Positions 19,796-29,051 of a DNA stretch of 64,000 bases are shown piece after piece. Position 1 is the stretch's first letter; each line of letters starts with the position of its first letter. Made by a program: the position numbers and the translations under genes. This DNA comes from Pseudomonas sp. PDM15 (GTDB lineage: Bacteria; Pseudomonadota; Gammaproteobacteria; Pseudomonadales; Pseudomonadaceae), in NCBI RefSeq assembly GCF_014851565.1, contig NZ_JACVAA010000007.1, forward strand, positions 1 to 64,000. Direction: 5' to 3'. Under the pieces are notes generated by a model. The model was not told where the DNA came from, did no database searches, and saw only the letters and a list, made by a program, of their open reading frames with translations.

Positions 19796-20326
19796 ATGCG
19801 GCAGGGACTGACAAGAAGACTGAGCGGGTTATTGCTGATGCTGAGCCTGGGCGCGGGTGCCCCGGCGCAGGCCAGCGAGGCCCAGCTGAGCGGTGAGGAG
19901 CAGGCGCGTTATCTCGCCGAGCTGAAGCGACTGTATCTGACCAAGGACGAGCGCAAGGCGCTGCTGGCGCACAGCAACGCTCTGCTCGACACCTACGCCC
20001 TGCGCGCCGGCTACCAGCTGGGCAAGGCGCCGGCGCAGCGTAGCGACCTGCGCTACCAGCTCAGCGTCGCCGCCCCCGGCGAGTTGCTGGTGCGCCAGGA
20101 GACCCGCGCCGAGCAGACCAACAGCCTGGCGGTGAGCAACCAGCGCCTGTCGGTGTTCGGGCTCGACCCCTATATCCACTACGACTGTCCGACCAGCGGC
20201 ATCACTTGCGTGCTGAACAATCCGGCCGACGGCAGCCCGTGGATCACCGTATTGCGCGATCACCAGGGCGCGGCCGACCTGGCCAAGGCGATCAGCTTCC
20301 TGATCCGCAACCTGCAGAAGAACTGA
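19796..20326 (+). CDS. Small exported protein of unknown function
   Basis: A 176-aa protein with a signal peptide (about 1-27, LLLMLSLGAGAPAQAS). The mature region starts with a charged helix (LSGEEQARYLAELKRLYLTKDERKALL), and two cysteines (in HYDCPTSGITC) are close enough to form a small disulfide loop. An open frame extends far upstream, but that part is antisense to dipA; the ATG at 19796 has AAGGG in front of it. It is divergent from dipA and ends in a strong terminator, convergent with aceF. I do not recognise a family. The gene appears conserved at this place in pseudomonads, from memory only. Confidence 0.7.
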   Translation: MRQGLTRRLSGLLLMLSLGAGAPAQASEAQLSGEEQARYLAELKRLYLTKDERKALLAHSNALLDTYALRAGYQLGKAPAQRSDLRYQLSVAAPGELLVRQETRAEQTNSLAVSNQRLSVFGLDPYIHYDCPTSGITCVLNNPADGSPWITVLRDHQGAADLAKAISFLIRNLQKN

Positions 20327-20343
20327 TCCGCAGGCTGATGCAG

Positions 20344-20370
20344 AAAGCCCCGCTTCGGCGGGGCTTTTCT
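20344..20370 (+). terminator. Terminator of the small exported-protein gene
   Basis: AAAGCCCCGC-TTCG-GCGGGGCTTTTCTTT: a 7-bp GC stem extended by A-U pairs, a stable UUCG-type loop and a U-run, 18 bp after the stop codon. Confidence 0.9.
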
Positions 20371-20379
20371 TTGCGCGAT

Positions 20380-20405
20380 AAAAAAGCCCCGCCAAGAGGC
20401 GGGGC
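20380..20405 (-). terminator. Terminator of aceF (aceEF operon)
   Basis: On the minus strand GCCCCGCC-TCTT-GGCGGGGC is followed by six U residues, about 40 bp past the aceF stop. Together with the neighbouring plus-strand terminator it separates the two convergent units. Confidence 0.9.
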
Positions 20406-20447
20406 CGAGGAGTGAGGCGTCGAGCCTCCAAAGCACAGCTTGGTTCG

Positions 20448-22133
20448 TTACAGCAGCAGGGTGCGGATATCGCCCAGCACGTCGCCCAGGCGCTTGGTGA
20501 AGCGCGCGGCGGCGGCGCCGTTGATCACCCGGTGATCGTAGGACAGCGACAGCGGCAGCATCAGGCGCGGCTGGAAGGCCTTGCCGTCCCACACCGGCTG
20601 CATGGTCGCCTTGCTCACCCCGAGGATCGCCACTTCCGGTGCGTTGACGATCGGCGTGAAGCCGGTGCCGCCAATGTGGCCGAGGCTGGAGATGGTGAAG
20701 CAGGCGCCCTGCATGGCGTCCGGCGAGAGCTTCTTGGTGCGCGCCTTCTCGGCTAGCTCGGCGGCTTCGCCGGCCAGCTGCAGCAGGCTCTTCTGGTCGA
20801 CGTCGCGGATCACCGGGACCAGCAGGCCGTCCGGGGTGTCCACGGCGAAGCCGATGTGCACGTACTTCTTGCGGATCAGCGCCTTGCCGCTCGGCGCCAG
20901 CGAACTGTTGAAGTCCGGCAGCTCCTTGAGCAGGTGGGCGCAGGCCTTGAGCAGCAGCGGCAGCACGGTCAGCTTGACGCCGGCCTTCTCCGCCACCGCC
21001 TTCTGCGCCACGCGGAAGGCTTCCAGTTCGGTGATGTCGGCACTGTCGAACTGGGTCACGTGCGGCACATTGAGCCAGCTGCGGTGCAGGTTGGCGGCGC
21101 CGACCTGCATCAGGCGGGTCATCGGCACTTCTTCGACCGGGCCGAACTTGCTGAAGTCCACTTCCGGGATCGGCGGGATGCCGGCACCGCCGCTGGCGCC
21201 GGCCGCTGGAGCATCCTTGGCCTTCTGCAGCATGGCCTTGACGTAGTTCTGCACGTCCTCCTTGAGGATGCGACCTTTCGGACCGCTACCCGGCACGGCG
21301 GCCAGGTCGACACCGAACTCGCGGGCGGTCATGCGCACAGCAGGGCCGGCGTGGACCTTGCTGCCGTCACGCACCGGCGCGGCCACCGCCGCGGCGGCGG
21401 CCGACAGCGCGGCGATGGCGCCGACTTCGGCGGCCACTTCAGGCTTGGCGCCCGGCGGCGTGCTATGCACGGCCGCTGGCGCAGAAGCAGCGGGTGTTGC
21501 GCCCGCCCCTTGTGGGGCGGCTGATGCCGCTGAGGCGGCGCCTCCCGCTACGCGGAGTTTGAGAATCAGGTCGCCGGTGCCGACTTCGGCGTCCAGCTTG
21601 ACCAGCACTTCCTCCACCACGCCAGCAGCCGGCGAGGGGATTTCCATGCTGGCCTTGTCCGACTCGAGGGTGATCAGCGACTGATCGGCGGTAATGCTGT
21701 CGCCAGCCTTGACCATGACCTCAATGACCTTGACCTTGCTGCTGGTGCCGATGTCCGGCACATGCACGTCCTGCACGCTCTCGCTGGCGGCCGGAGCCGC
21801 GCTCGGCTGTGGCGCCGGCGCGCTGGGCGCCTCGGCCTCGTCGACGGCCTGGGTCGGTTTGCTCGGTACGGGAGCCGCGGCGGGCTCGGCGGCCGGGGCG
21901 GCGCCCTCGACCTCCAGCTCCAGCAGCTCGTCGCCGGTCTTCAGCTTGTCGCCCAGCTTGACCTTCAGGCTCTTGATCACGCCGGCCTTGGGCGAGGGCA
22001 CCTCCATGGAAGCCTTGTCGGATTCCAGAGTCAGGATGCTCTGCTCGGCCTCGACGCGATCGCCGACCTTGACCAGCAGTTCGATCACTTCACCTTCGCC
22101 GCCGATATCGGGTACGCGTATCAACTCGCTCAC
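20448..22133 (-). CDS. aceF: Pyruvate dehydrogenase E2, dihydrolipoamide acetyltransferase
   Basis: A 561-aa core subunit of the pyruvate dehydrogenase complex, which moves the acetyl group from E1 to CoA. It has two lipoyl domains with lipoyl-lysines Lys40 and Lys160 in ESDKASME contexts, Ala/Pro-rich linkers (about 77-120 and 200-255), a peripheral subunit-binding domain (about 262-298, PAVRMTAREFGVDL) and the C-terminal acyltransferase. Near the end, the active site reads DHRVING where enteric enzymes have DHRVIDG; the Asn form is, as I recall, usual for Pseudomonas and Azotobacter. It lies 11 bp after aceE in one operon. The E3 gene is elsewhere. Confidence 0.97.
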   Translation of the reverse strand: MSELIRVPDIGGEGEVIELLVKVGDRVEAEQSILTLESDKASMEVPSPKAGVIKSLKVKLGDKLKTGDELLELEVEGAAPAAEPAAAPVPSKPTQAVDEAEAPSAPAPQPSAAPAASESVQDVHVPDIGTSSKVKVIEVMVKAGDSITADQSLITLESDKASMEIPSPAAGVVEEVLVKLDAEVGTGDLILKLRVAGGAASAASAAPQGAGATPAASAPAAVHSTPPGAKPEVAAEVGAIAALSAAAAAVAAPVRDGSKVHAGPAVRMTAREFGVDLAAVPGSGPKGRILKEDVQNYVKAMLQKAKDAPAAGASGGAGIPPIPEVDFSKFGPVEEVPMTRLMQVGAANLHRSWLNVPHVTQFDSADITELEAFRVAQKAVAEKAGVKLTVLPLLLKACAHLLKELPDFNSSLAPSGKALIRKKYVHIGFAVDTPDGLLVPVIRDVDQKSLLQLAGEAAELAEKARTKKLSPDAMQGACFTISSLGHIGGTGFTPIVNAPEVAILGVSKATMQPVWDGKAFQPRLMLPLSLSYDHRVINGAAAARFTKRLGDVLGDIRTLLL

Positions 22134-22144
22134 AATGCGTCTCC

Positions 22145-24790
22145 TCAGCAGTCCAGGGGGTTGGCTTTTTCGGGGTCGATGCCGAACTTGGCGATGGCGT
22201 CGGCCAGCACCTTGGCTTCGATCTCGCCACGGTCGACCAGCGCCTCCAGCGCGGCCAGCACCACCCAGTAACGGTCCACCTCGAAGAAGTGGCGCAGTTT
22301 CTTGCGGGTGTCGCTGCGGCCGAAGCCGTCAGTACCGAGCACCTTGTATTCCTTGCTGGGCACCCACTGGCGCACCTGCTCGGCGAACAGCTTCATGTAG
22401 TCGGTGGAGGCCACCACCGGGCCCTTGCGCCCGCTCAGGCATTCCTGGATGAAGGCCTGCTTGGGCTTCTGCCCCGGGTGCAGGCGGTTCCAGCGCTCCA
22501 CGGCCAGGCCGTCGCGGCGCAGTTCGTTGAAGCTCGTGACGCTCCACACGTCCGAGCCGATGTTGAACTCGTCACGCAGGAGCTTCGCTGCCTCGCGCAC
22601 TTCACGCAGGATGGTGCCGGAGCCCAGCAGCTGCACGTGGTGCGCGGCTTCCTTCTTGTCCTCCTCGAGCAGGTACATGCCCTTGATGATGCCGTCTTCG
22701 GTACCGGCCGGTAGGGCCGGCTGCTGGTAGGACTCGTTCATCACGGTGATGTAGTAGAAGACGTTCTGCTGCTGCTCGATCATCTCCTTGATGCCGTGGC
22801 GGATGATCACCGCCAGCTCGTAGCCGTAGGTCGGATCGTAGGTGCGGCAGTTGGGGATGGTCGCGGCCATGATGTGGCTGTGGCCGTCTTCGTGCTGCAG
22901 GCCTTCGCCGTTCAGCGTGGTGCGGCCGGCGGTACCGCCAATCAGGAAGCCACGGGCACGGCTGTCGCCGGCGGCCCAGGCCAGGTCGCCGATACGCTGG
23001 AAGCCGAACATCGAGTAGAAGATGTAGAACGGCAGCATCGGCTGGTTGTGCGTGGAGTACGAAGTACCGGCGGCGATCCAGCTGGACATGGCGCCGGCCT
23101 CGTTGATGCCTTCCTCGAGGATCTGGCCCTTCTTGTCCTCGCGGTAGAACATCACCTGGTCCTTATCCACCGGCTCGTACAGCTGGCCGACCGAGGAGTA
23201 GATGCCGAGCTGGCGGAACATCCCTTCCATGCCGAAGGTACGCGCCTCGTCCGGCACGATGGGCACGATGCGCGCGCCCAGATCCTTGTCCTTGACCAGC
23301 TGCGAGAGGATGCGCACGAAGGCCATGGTGGTGGAGATGTCGCGGTCGCCGGTGCCGTCGAGGATGGCCTTGAGGGTCTCCAGCGGCGGGGTCGGGATGC
23401 TGAAGCTCTGCGCGCGGCGTTGCGGCACGAAGCCACCGAGGGCGGCGCGGCGCTCGTGCAGGTATTTGTATTCCGGGCTGCCCGGCTCGGCGGTGACGAA
23501 GGGCAGGTTCTCCAGCTCGTCGTCCTTGACCGGGATGTCGAAGCGGTCGCGGAATTTCTTCAGGCTGTCGATATCGACTTTCTTGGTGTTGTGCGCGGTG
23601 TTCTTCGCCTCGCCAGCACCGGTGCCGTAGCCCTTGATGGTCTTGGCCAGGACCACGGTCGGCTGGCCCTTGTGGTTCACCGCTTGGTGGTAGGCCGCAT
23701 ACATCTTGTACGGGTCGTGGCCGCCGCGGTTGAGGTTCCAGATCTCCTGGTCGGAGAGATCCTTGACCATCTCCTTCAGCTCGGGGCTGTTGAAGAAGTG
23801 CTCACGCACGTAGGCCCCGTCCTTGGCCTTGTAGTTCTGGTACTCGCCGTCGATGACCTCGTCCATGCGGCGCTGCAGCAGGCCGTCGACGTCCTTGGCC
23901 AGCAGCGGGTCCCAGAAGCGGCCCCAGACCACCTTGTTGACGTTCCACTCGGCGCCACGGAACACGCCTTCTAGTTCCTGGATGATCTTGCCGTTGCCGC
24001 GCACCGGGCCGTCCAGGCGTTGCAGGTTGCAGTTGATCACGAAGATCAGGTTGTCCAGCTTCTCGCGGCCGGCCAGGGAGATGGCGCCGAGGGATTCCGG
24101 CTCGTCGCATTCGCCGTCGCCCATGAAGCACCACACTTTTTGCTTCCCTGCGGGAATGTAGCCGCGGCTCTCCAGGTACTTCATGAAGCGCGCCTGGTAG
24201 ATCGCCTGGATCGGGCCCAGGCCCATGGACACGGTGGGGAACTGCCAGAAGTCCGGCATCAGCCACGGGTGCGGGTAGGAGGACAGGCCCTTGCCGTCGA
24301 CTTCGCGACGGAAGTTGTTCATCTGCTCTTCGCTGATGCGGCCTTCGAGGAAGGCGCGGGCGTAGATGCCCGGGCTGGCGTGGCCCTGATAGAAGATCAG
24401 GTCGCCGCCGTGTTCTTCGGTCGGGGCCTGGAAGAAGTAGTTGAAGCCGATGTCGTAGAGGGTCGCCGAGGAGGCGAAGCTGGAGATGTGACCGCCCAGG
24501 TCCGGGTCCTGCAGGTTGGTGCGCATCACCATGGCCAGCGCATTCCAGCGCACCAGGGAGCGGATGCGGCGCTCCATGAACAGGTCGCCGGGCATGCGCG
24601 CCTCGTGGCCGACCGGGATGCTGTTGCGGTAGGGCGTGGTGATCGCATACGGCAGCTGGGTACCGCTGCGGGTGGCCAGCTCGCCCATGCGGGTCAGCAG
24701 GTAGTGGGCGCGGTCTTCACCTTCTTTGTCGAGGACGGACTCGAGGGCATCCAGCCATTCCTGGGTTTCGACGGGATCGAGGTCTTGCAT
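22145..24790 (-). CDS. aceE: Pyruvate dehydrogenase E1 component, homodimeric
   Basis: An 881-aa thiamine-diphosphate enzyme that decarboxylates pyruvate and acetylates the E2 lipoyl group. The ThDP-binding motif runs from Gly224-Asp-Gly (GDGECDEPES) to NCNLQRLDGPVRGNG. The N-terminal LDPVETQEWLDALESVL and the TSYSTHNQPMLPFYIFYSMFGFQR segment are typical of the single-chain gammaproteobacterial E1. The gene heads the aceEF operon; 241 bp separate it from divergent glnE, and this gap contains two palindromes likely to control expression. The ATG is well supported by family alignment. Confidence 0.97.
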   Translation of the reverse strand: MQDLDPVETQEWLDALESVLDKEGEDRAHYLLTRMGELATRSGTQLPYAITTPYRNSIPVGHEARMPGDLFMERRIRSLVRWNALAMVMRTNLQDPDLGGHISSFASSATLYDIGFNYFFQAPTEEHGGDLIFYQGHASPGIYARAFLEGRISEEQMNNFRREVDGKGLSSYPHPWLMPDFWQFPTVSMGLGPIQAIYQARFMKYLESRGYIPAGKQKVWCFMGDGECDEPESLGAISLAGREKLDNLIFVINCNLQRLDGPVRGNGKIIQELEGVFRGAEWNVNKVVWGRFWDPLLAKDVDGLLQRRMDEVIDGEYQNYKAKDGAYVREHFFNSPELKEMVKDLSDQEIWNLNRGGHDPYKMYAAYHQAVNHKGQPTVVLAKTIKGYGTGAGEAKNTAHNTKKVDIDSLKKFRDRFDIPVKDDELENLPFVTAEPGSPEYKYLHERRAALGGFVPQRRAQSFSIPTPPLETLKAILDGTGDRDISTTMAFVRILSQLVKDKDLGARIVPIVPDEARTFGMEGMFRQLGIYSSVGQLYEPVDKDQVMFYREDKKGQILEEGINEAGAMSSWIAAGTSYSTHNQPMLPFYIFYSMFGFQRIGDLAWAAGDSRARGFLIGGTAGRTTLNGEGLQHEDGHSHIMAATIPNCRTYDPTYGYELAVIIRHGIKEMIEQQQNVFYYITVMNESYQQPALPAGTEDGIIKGMYLLEEDKKEAAHHVQLLGSGTILREVREAAKLLRDEFNIGSDVWSVTSFNELRRDGLAVERWNRLHPGQKPKQAFIQECLSGRKGPVVASTDYMKLFAEQVRQWVPSKEYKVLGTDGFGRSDTRKKLRHFFEVDRYWVVLAALEALVDRGEIEAKVLADAIAKFGIDPEKANPLDC

Positions 24791-24899
24791 GGCTTGCTCC
24801 AGGGCGGAAAGGCTTCCAGAATCGGAGGCCTGGGCTCGTGCACGCTTTTTGGGCGGGCTACGGGAAGTCGTTATCGACCAGGGTGTTCATGGTCGTTTT

Positions 24900-24914
24900 T
24901 GTAGTTTTACTACA
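24900..24914. promoter_or_regulatory. Palindromic operator candidate 1 upstream of aceE
   Basis: TGTAGT-TTT-ACTACA is a perfect 6-bp inverted repeat. A sister site lies 52 bp away centre to centre, close to five helical turns, which would put both on one face of the DNA. A GntR-family regulator of pyruvate metabolism is a reasonable guess, but the protein is not identified. Confidence 0.6.
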
Positions 24915-24952
24915 TTTCGATGGTGCCTGTGGAGTCCGGGACACATTCTTTA

Positions 24953-24965
24953 GTAGTAAAACTAC
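24953..24965. promoter_or_regulatory. Palindromic operator candidate 2 upstream of aceE
   Basis: GTAGT-AAA-ACTAC repeats the half-site of candidate 1 with an inverted A/T centre. Two matching AT-rich palindromes in a GC-rich genome are unlikely to be chance. Nearest genes are aceE (163 bp) and glnE (67 bp). Confidence 0.6.
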
Positions 24966-25031
24966 AGTTTCAGGAAGGGCAGTGGCGCCTGGGATAGATC
25001 GGGTCTGACTGCCCGTCCCCAAGGATAGACC

Positions 25032-27935
25032 ATGAGTTTGCCGCCACTGGCTGCCCTGCCGACCACTCTTTTGCCCCTCGCCGAACGCGCTGCCGCGCTG
25101 CTGCCTTCCGACTGGTCGGGCGAGCGCGCGGAGGCGCTGCGGCGGGTCTGCGCGCTCAGCGATTTCGTCCATGAGCAGGCCGTGCGCGCGCCCGAACTGC
25201 TGGCCGAGTTGGGCGCCAGCGGCGAGCTGGAGCGGCGCCTGCAGAGCGGCGAGTTGCGCGCCCAGCTGCAGGGCGCGCTGGCCGACTGTGGCGACGAGGA
25301 CGAGCTGGGCCGGCGCCTGCGGCGCTTCCGCAACCGCCAACAGGTGCGCATCATCTGGCGCGACCTGACCCGCCAGGCCGACCTGGCCGAGACCTGCCGC
25401 GATCTCTCCGACCTGGCCGATGCCAGCATCGATGGCGCCTACCAGTGGCTGTTCCCGCGCCACTGCGAGCAGTTCGGCACGCCGATCGGTCGGCGCTCGG
25501 GCCAGGTGCAGCACATGGTCATCCTCGGCATGGGCAAGCTCGGCGCCCACGAACTCAACCTGTCCTCGGACATCGACCTGATCTTCGGCTACCCGGAAGG
25601 CGGCGAGACCGAGGGCGTGAAGCGTTCGCTGGACAACCAGGAGTTCTTCATTCGCCTGGGGCAGCGGCTGATCAAGGCTTTGGATGCCATCACCGTCGAG
25701 GGCTTCGTGTTCCGCGTCGACATGCGCTTGCGGCCGTATGGCTCGGCCGGCGCGCTGGTGCTCAGCTTCAATGCTCTGGAGCAGTACTACCAGGACCAGG
25801 GCCGCGACTGGGAACGCTACGCCATGATCAAGGCGCGGGTGGTCGGTGGCGACCAGGCCGCCGGCAAGCAGCTGCTGGAGATGCTGCGACCCTTCGTCTA
25901 CCGCCGTTACCTGGACTTCTCCGCCATCGAGGCGCTGCGCTCCATGAAGCAGCTGATCCAGCAGGAAGTGCGGCGCAAGGGCATGAGCGACAACGTCAAG
26001 CTCGGCTCCGGTGGCATACGCGAGGTCGAGTTCATCGCCCAGGCCTTCCAACTGATCCATGGCGGCCGCGACCTCAGCCTGCAGCAGCGGCCGCTGCTCA
26101 AGGTGCTGGCGACCCTGGAGGGGCAGGGCTACCTGCCGCCGCCGATCATCGCCGAGATGAAGGAAGGCTACGAATTCCTGCGCTACACCGAACACGCCCT
26201 GCAGGCCATCGGCGACCGCCAGACGCAGATGCTGCCGGACAACGACATCGACCGCGCGCGGGTCGCCTGCATCATGGGTTGCGACTCCTGGGCGCAGTTC
26301 ATGGAGCGCCTGGCGCAGTGGCGCGGGCGCATCGAGTGGCACTTCCGCCAGGTCATCGCCGACCCGGACGAGGACGAGGGCGGCGAGGTCGAGACCTGCG
26401 TCGGCGGCGAGTGGCTGCCGCTGTGGGAGGAAGCGCTGGACGAGGAGATGGCCGGCCGCCAGTTGGCCGAGGCCGGCTTCAAGGAACCTGCCGCCGCGCT
26501 CAAGCGGCTGATCGACCTGCGCAGTGGCAGCCAGGTGCGCACCATGCAGCGCCTCGGTCGCGAGCGCCTGGATGCCTTTATCCCGCGTCTGCTGGCGCAG
26601 ACCGTGGAGCACGCCAATCCGGACCTGGTGCTGGAGCGCGTGCTGCCGCTGATCGAGGCGGTGGCGCGGCGTTCCGCCTACCTGGTGCTGCTCACAGAGA
26701 ACCCGCTGGCGCTCAAACGCCTGCTGACCCTGTGCGCGGCCAGCCCGTGGATCGCCGAACAGATCACCCGTTTCCCGCTGCTGCTCGACGAGCTGCTCAA
26801 CGAGGGCCGGCTGTTCAAGCCGCCGCTGGCGCCGGAGCTGGCCGCCGAGCTGCGCGAGCGGCTGACACGGATTCCCGAGGACGACCTGGAACAGCAGATG
26901 GAGGCCCTGCGCCACTTCAAGCTGGCCCACGGCCTGCGCGTGGCCGCCTCGGAGATCGCCGGCACATTGCCGCTGATGAAAGTCAGCGACTACCTGACCT
27001 GGCTGGCCGAGGCAATCCTCGACCAGGTGCTGGCCCTGGCCTGGCGCCAGACCGTGGCCAAGTACGGCAACCCGCGCCGCGCCGACGGCAGCCTGTGCGA
27101 TCCGGACTTCATCATCGTCGGCTACGGCAAGGTCGGCGGCCTGGAGTTCGGCCACGGTTCGGACCTGGATCTGGTGTTTATCCACGACGGCGACTCCCAG
27201 GCCGAGACCGATGGTGCCAAGCCCATCGACGGTGCGCAGTTCTTCGCTCGTCTGGGCCAGCGCATCATCCACCTGCTGACCACGCAGACCACCTCTGGCC
27301 AGCTGTACGACGTCGATATGCGCCTGCGTCCTTCCGGTGCGGCGGGCCTGCTGGTCAGCTCCCTCGGCGCTTTCGAGCGCTACCAGCAGAACGAGGCCTG
27401 GACCTGGGAACACCAGGCGCTGGTGCGCGCCCGCGTGCTGGTCGGCTGCGCGCGGGTCGGCGCGGCCTTCGAGCGGGTGCGTGCCGAGGTGCTCGGCCGC
27501 GAGCGCGACCTGCCCAAGTTGCAAGCCGAAGTCAGCGAGATGCGCGCCAAGATGCGCGACAACCTGGGCACTCGGGAAACCGCCGCCGGCACCGCGGAAA
27601 ATGCCTTCGAGGCGGCGTCTTCCTTCGATCTGAAGCAGGACGCCGGAGGTATCGTCGATATCGAATTTATGGTGCAATACGCGGCCCTGGCGTGGTCGCG
27701 GCAGCATCCGGAGCTGCACCGCTACACCGACAACATCCGCATTCTCGATGGCCTGCGCGACGTGGGATTGATGCCCGCCGCAGATGTCGAACTGTTGCAG
27801 GAGGCCTACAAGGCCTACCGCTCCGCCGCCCACCGGCAGGCGTTGCAGAAACAGCCGGGCAAGGTCGGCGGCGACCAATTCGCCGCCGAGCGACGCAGCG
27901 TGATGCGCCTGTGGCGCGAGCTGGGTCTGAGCTGA
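25032..27935 (+). CDS. glnE: Bifunctional glutamine synthetase adenylyltransferase/deadenylylase
   Basis: A 967-aa nitrogen-control enzyme with two nucleotidyltransferase domains. The N-terminal domain (removing AMP from glutamine synthetase) has GMGKLGAHELNLSSDIDLIF from about residue 168; the C-terminal domain (adding AMP) has GYGKVGGLEFGHGSDLDLVF from about 696. Both retain the paired aspartates of the active site. A regulatory helical region lies between them. Activity would be set by PII protein and glutamine. AAGGA precedes the ATG. ilvE follows 40 bp downstream, so the two genes may be cotranscribed. Confidence 0.97.
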   Translation: MSLPPLAALPTTLLPLAERAAALLPSDWSGERAEALRRVCALSDFVHEQAVRAPELLAELGASGELERRLQSGELRAQLQGALADCGDEDELGRRLRRFRNRQQVRIIWRDLTRQADLAETCRDLSDLADASIDGAYQWLFPRHCEQFGTPIGRRSGQVQHMVILGMGKLGAHELNLSSDIDLIFGYPEGGETEGVKRSLDNQEFFIRLGQRLIKALDAITVEGFVFRVDMRLRPYGSAGALVLSFNALEQYYQDQGRDWERYAMIKARVVGGDQAAGKQLLEMLRPFVYRRYLDFSAIEALRSMKQLIQQEVRRKGMSDNVKLGSGGIREVEFIAQAFQLIHGGRDLSLQQRPLLKVLATLEGQGYLPPPIIAEMKEGYEFLRYTEHALQAIGDRQTQMLPDNDIDRARVACIMGCDSWAQFMERLAQWRGRIEWHFRQVIADPDEDEGGEVETCVGGEWLPLWEEALDEEMAGRQLAEAGFKEPAAALKRLIDLRSGSQVRTMQRLGRERLDAFIPRLLAQTVEHANPDLVLERVLPLIEAVARRSAYLVLLTENPLALKRLLTLCAASPWIAEQITRFPLLLDELLNEGRLFKPPLAPELAAELRERLTRIPEDDLEQQMEALRHFKLAHGLRVAASEIAGTLPLMKVSDYLTWLAEAILDQVLALAWRQTVAKYGNPRRADGSLCDPDFIIVGYGKVGGLEFGHGSDLDLVFIHDGDSQAETDGAKPIDGAQFFARLGQRIIHLLTTQTTSGQLYDVDMRLRPSGAAGLLVSSLGAFERYQQNEAWTWEHQALVRARVLVGCARVGAAFERVRAEVLGRERDLPKLQAEVSEMRAKMRDNLGTRETAAGTAENAFEAASSFDLKQDAGGIVDIEFMVQYAALAWSRQHPELHRYTDNIRILDGLRDVGLMPAADVELLQEAYKAYRSAAHRQALQKQPGKVGGDQFAAERRSVMRLWRELGLS

Positions 27936-27975
27936 CCGACGATTTGAACGAGACGAACACTGAGGAGTGGCAACG

Positions 27976-28899
27976 ATGTCGATGGCCGACCGCGATGGCG
28001 TGATCTGGTATGACGGCGAACTGGTGCAGTGGCGCGAAGCGACCACCCACGTGCTGACCCACACCCTGCACTACGGCATGGGCGTGTTCGAGGGCGTACG
28101 CGCCTACAACACTCCGCAGGGCACCGCGATCTTCCGCCTGCAGGCGCACACCGACCGTCTGTTCGACTCGGCCCACATCATGGGCATGAAGATCCCCTTC
28201 ACCAAGGAGGAGATCAACGAAGCCACCCGCGCCGCCGTGCGCGAGAACAACCTGGAAACCGCCTACATCCGCCCGATGGTGTTCTACGGAAGCGAGGCCA
28301 TGGGCCTGCGCGCCACCGGCCTGAAGGTGCATGTGATCGTCGGCGCCTGGCACTGGGGCGCCTACATGGGCGACGAGGCGCTGCAGAAGGGCATCAAGGT
28401 GCGCACCAGCTCCTTCACCCGTCATCACGTCAACATCTCCATGACCCGCGCCAAGGCCAACGGCAACTACATCAACTCGATGCTGGCCCTGCAGGAAGCC
28501 ATTTCCGGCGGCGCCGACGAGGCCATGCTGCTGGATACCGAAGGCTACGTGGCCGAGGGTTCGGGCGAGAACATCTTCCTGGTCAAGAACGGCGTGGTGT
28601 ACACCCCGGAAGTGACCTCCTGCCTGAACGGCATCACCCGCGCCACCGTCCTCACCCTGGCCAAGGAGCTGGGCATCGAGGTGGTGGAGAAGCGCATCAC
28701 CCGCGACGAGGTGTACATCGCCGACGAGGCCTTCTTCACCGGCACCGCCGCGGAAGTCACGCCGATTCGCGAAGTCGATGGCCGCCAGATCGGCATCGGC
28801 AGCCGCGGACCGGTGACCGAGAAACTGCAGAAAGCCTACTTCGACCTGGTCACCGGCCAGACCAGCGCCTATGCCGAGTGGCGCACGCTGGTCAAGTAA
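27976..28899 (+). CDS. ilvE: Branched-chain amino acid aminotransferase
   Basis: A 307-aa PLP-dependent class IV aminotransferase that performs the last step of leucine, isoleucine and valine synthesis with glutamate as amino donor. The segments HYGMGVFEGVRAY, SSFTRHHVNISMTRAKANG (the Lys of this stretch is the probable PLP lysine), EGYVAEGSGENIF and FFTGTAAEVTPI are diagnostic. A GTG at 27967 would add three residues, but it overlaps the GAGGAG ribosome site, so the ATG at 27976 (MSMADRDGVIWY) is preferred. Confidence 0.96.
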   Translation: MSMADRDGVIWYDGELVQWREATTHVLTHTLHYGMGVFEGVRAYNTPQGTAIFRLQAHTDRLFDSAHIMGMKIPFTKEEINEATRAAVRENNLETAYIRPMVFYGSEAMGLRATGLKVHVIVGAWHWGAYMGDEALQKGIKVRTSSFTRHHVNISMTRAKANGNYINSMLALQEAISGGADEAMLLDTEGYVAEGSGENIFLVKNGVVYTPEVTSCLNGITRATVLTLAKELGIEVVEKRITRDEVYIADEAFFTGTAAEVTPIREVDGRQIGIGSRGPVTEKLQKAYFDLVTGQTSAYAEWRTLVK

Positions 28900-29012
28900 G
28901 GACCAGGCCTTGAGAAGTCGCGACCGTAGCCCGATCTACTGGTCACGATTGCCCGTTTCGAGCGGCCGTAAGGCGCTCGGGGCATATGCAGACAGATAAC
29001 AAGGCAGTGACT

Positions 29013-29039
29013 GGGGAGGCATTAGCCTCCCCGCTCATT
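29013..29039 (+). terminator. Hairpin in the waaF leader
   Basis: GGGGAGGC-ATTA-GCCTCCCC forms a perfect 8-bp stem followed by GCTCATTTCC, ending about 12 bp before the waaF ATG. The U-run is poor, so it may partially terminate ilvE transcripts or set the level of read-through into the LPS operon. Confidence 0.5.
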
Positions 29040-29051
29040 TCCGGAGTCGTG

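Larger units (their letters stand above)
24791..25031. promoter_or_regulatory. aceE-glnE divergent regulatory region
   Basis: This 241-bp interval must hold promoters for aceEF (minus) and glnE (plus). Two palindromic sites are described separately. I found no convincing paired -35/-10 boxes for either gene; CTGAAA-N17-AAGAAT on the minus strand across the right-hand palindrome is a weak candidate for aceE. Confidence 0.5.

Noticed and set aside
24861..24890. Ten-codon ORF (MNTLVDNDFP) in the aceE leader, possible attenuation peptide
   Set aside because: No ribosome site, no run of regulatory codons and no alternative hairpins downstream.
24858..28064. 1068-codon open frame antisense to glnE and ilvE
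   Set aside because: It is a shadow frame of the very GC-rich glnE and ilvE genes, crosses two real genes, lacks a ribosome site and has low-complexity Gln/His/Leu/Ala-rich translation.
28924..28946. GTAGCCCGAT sequence after ilvE as another REP
   Set aside because: Only the first eight bases match; no palindrome follows.
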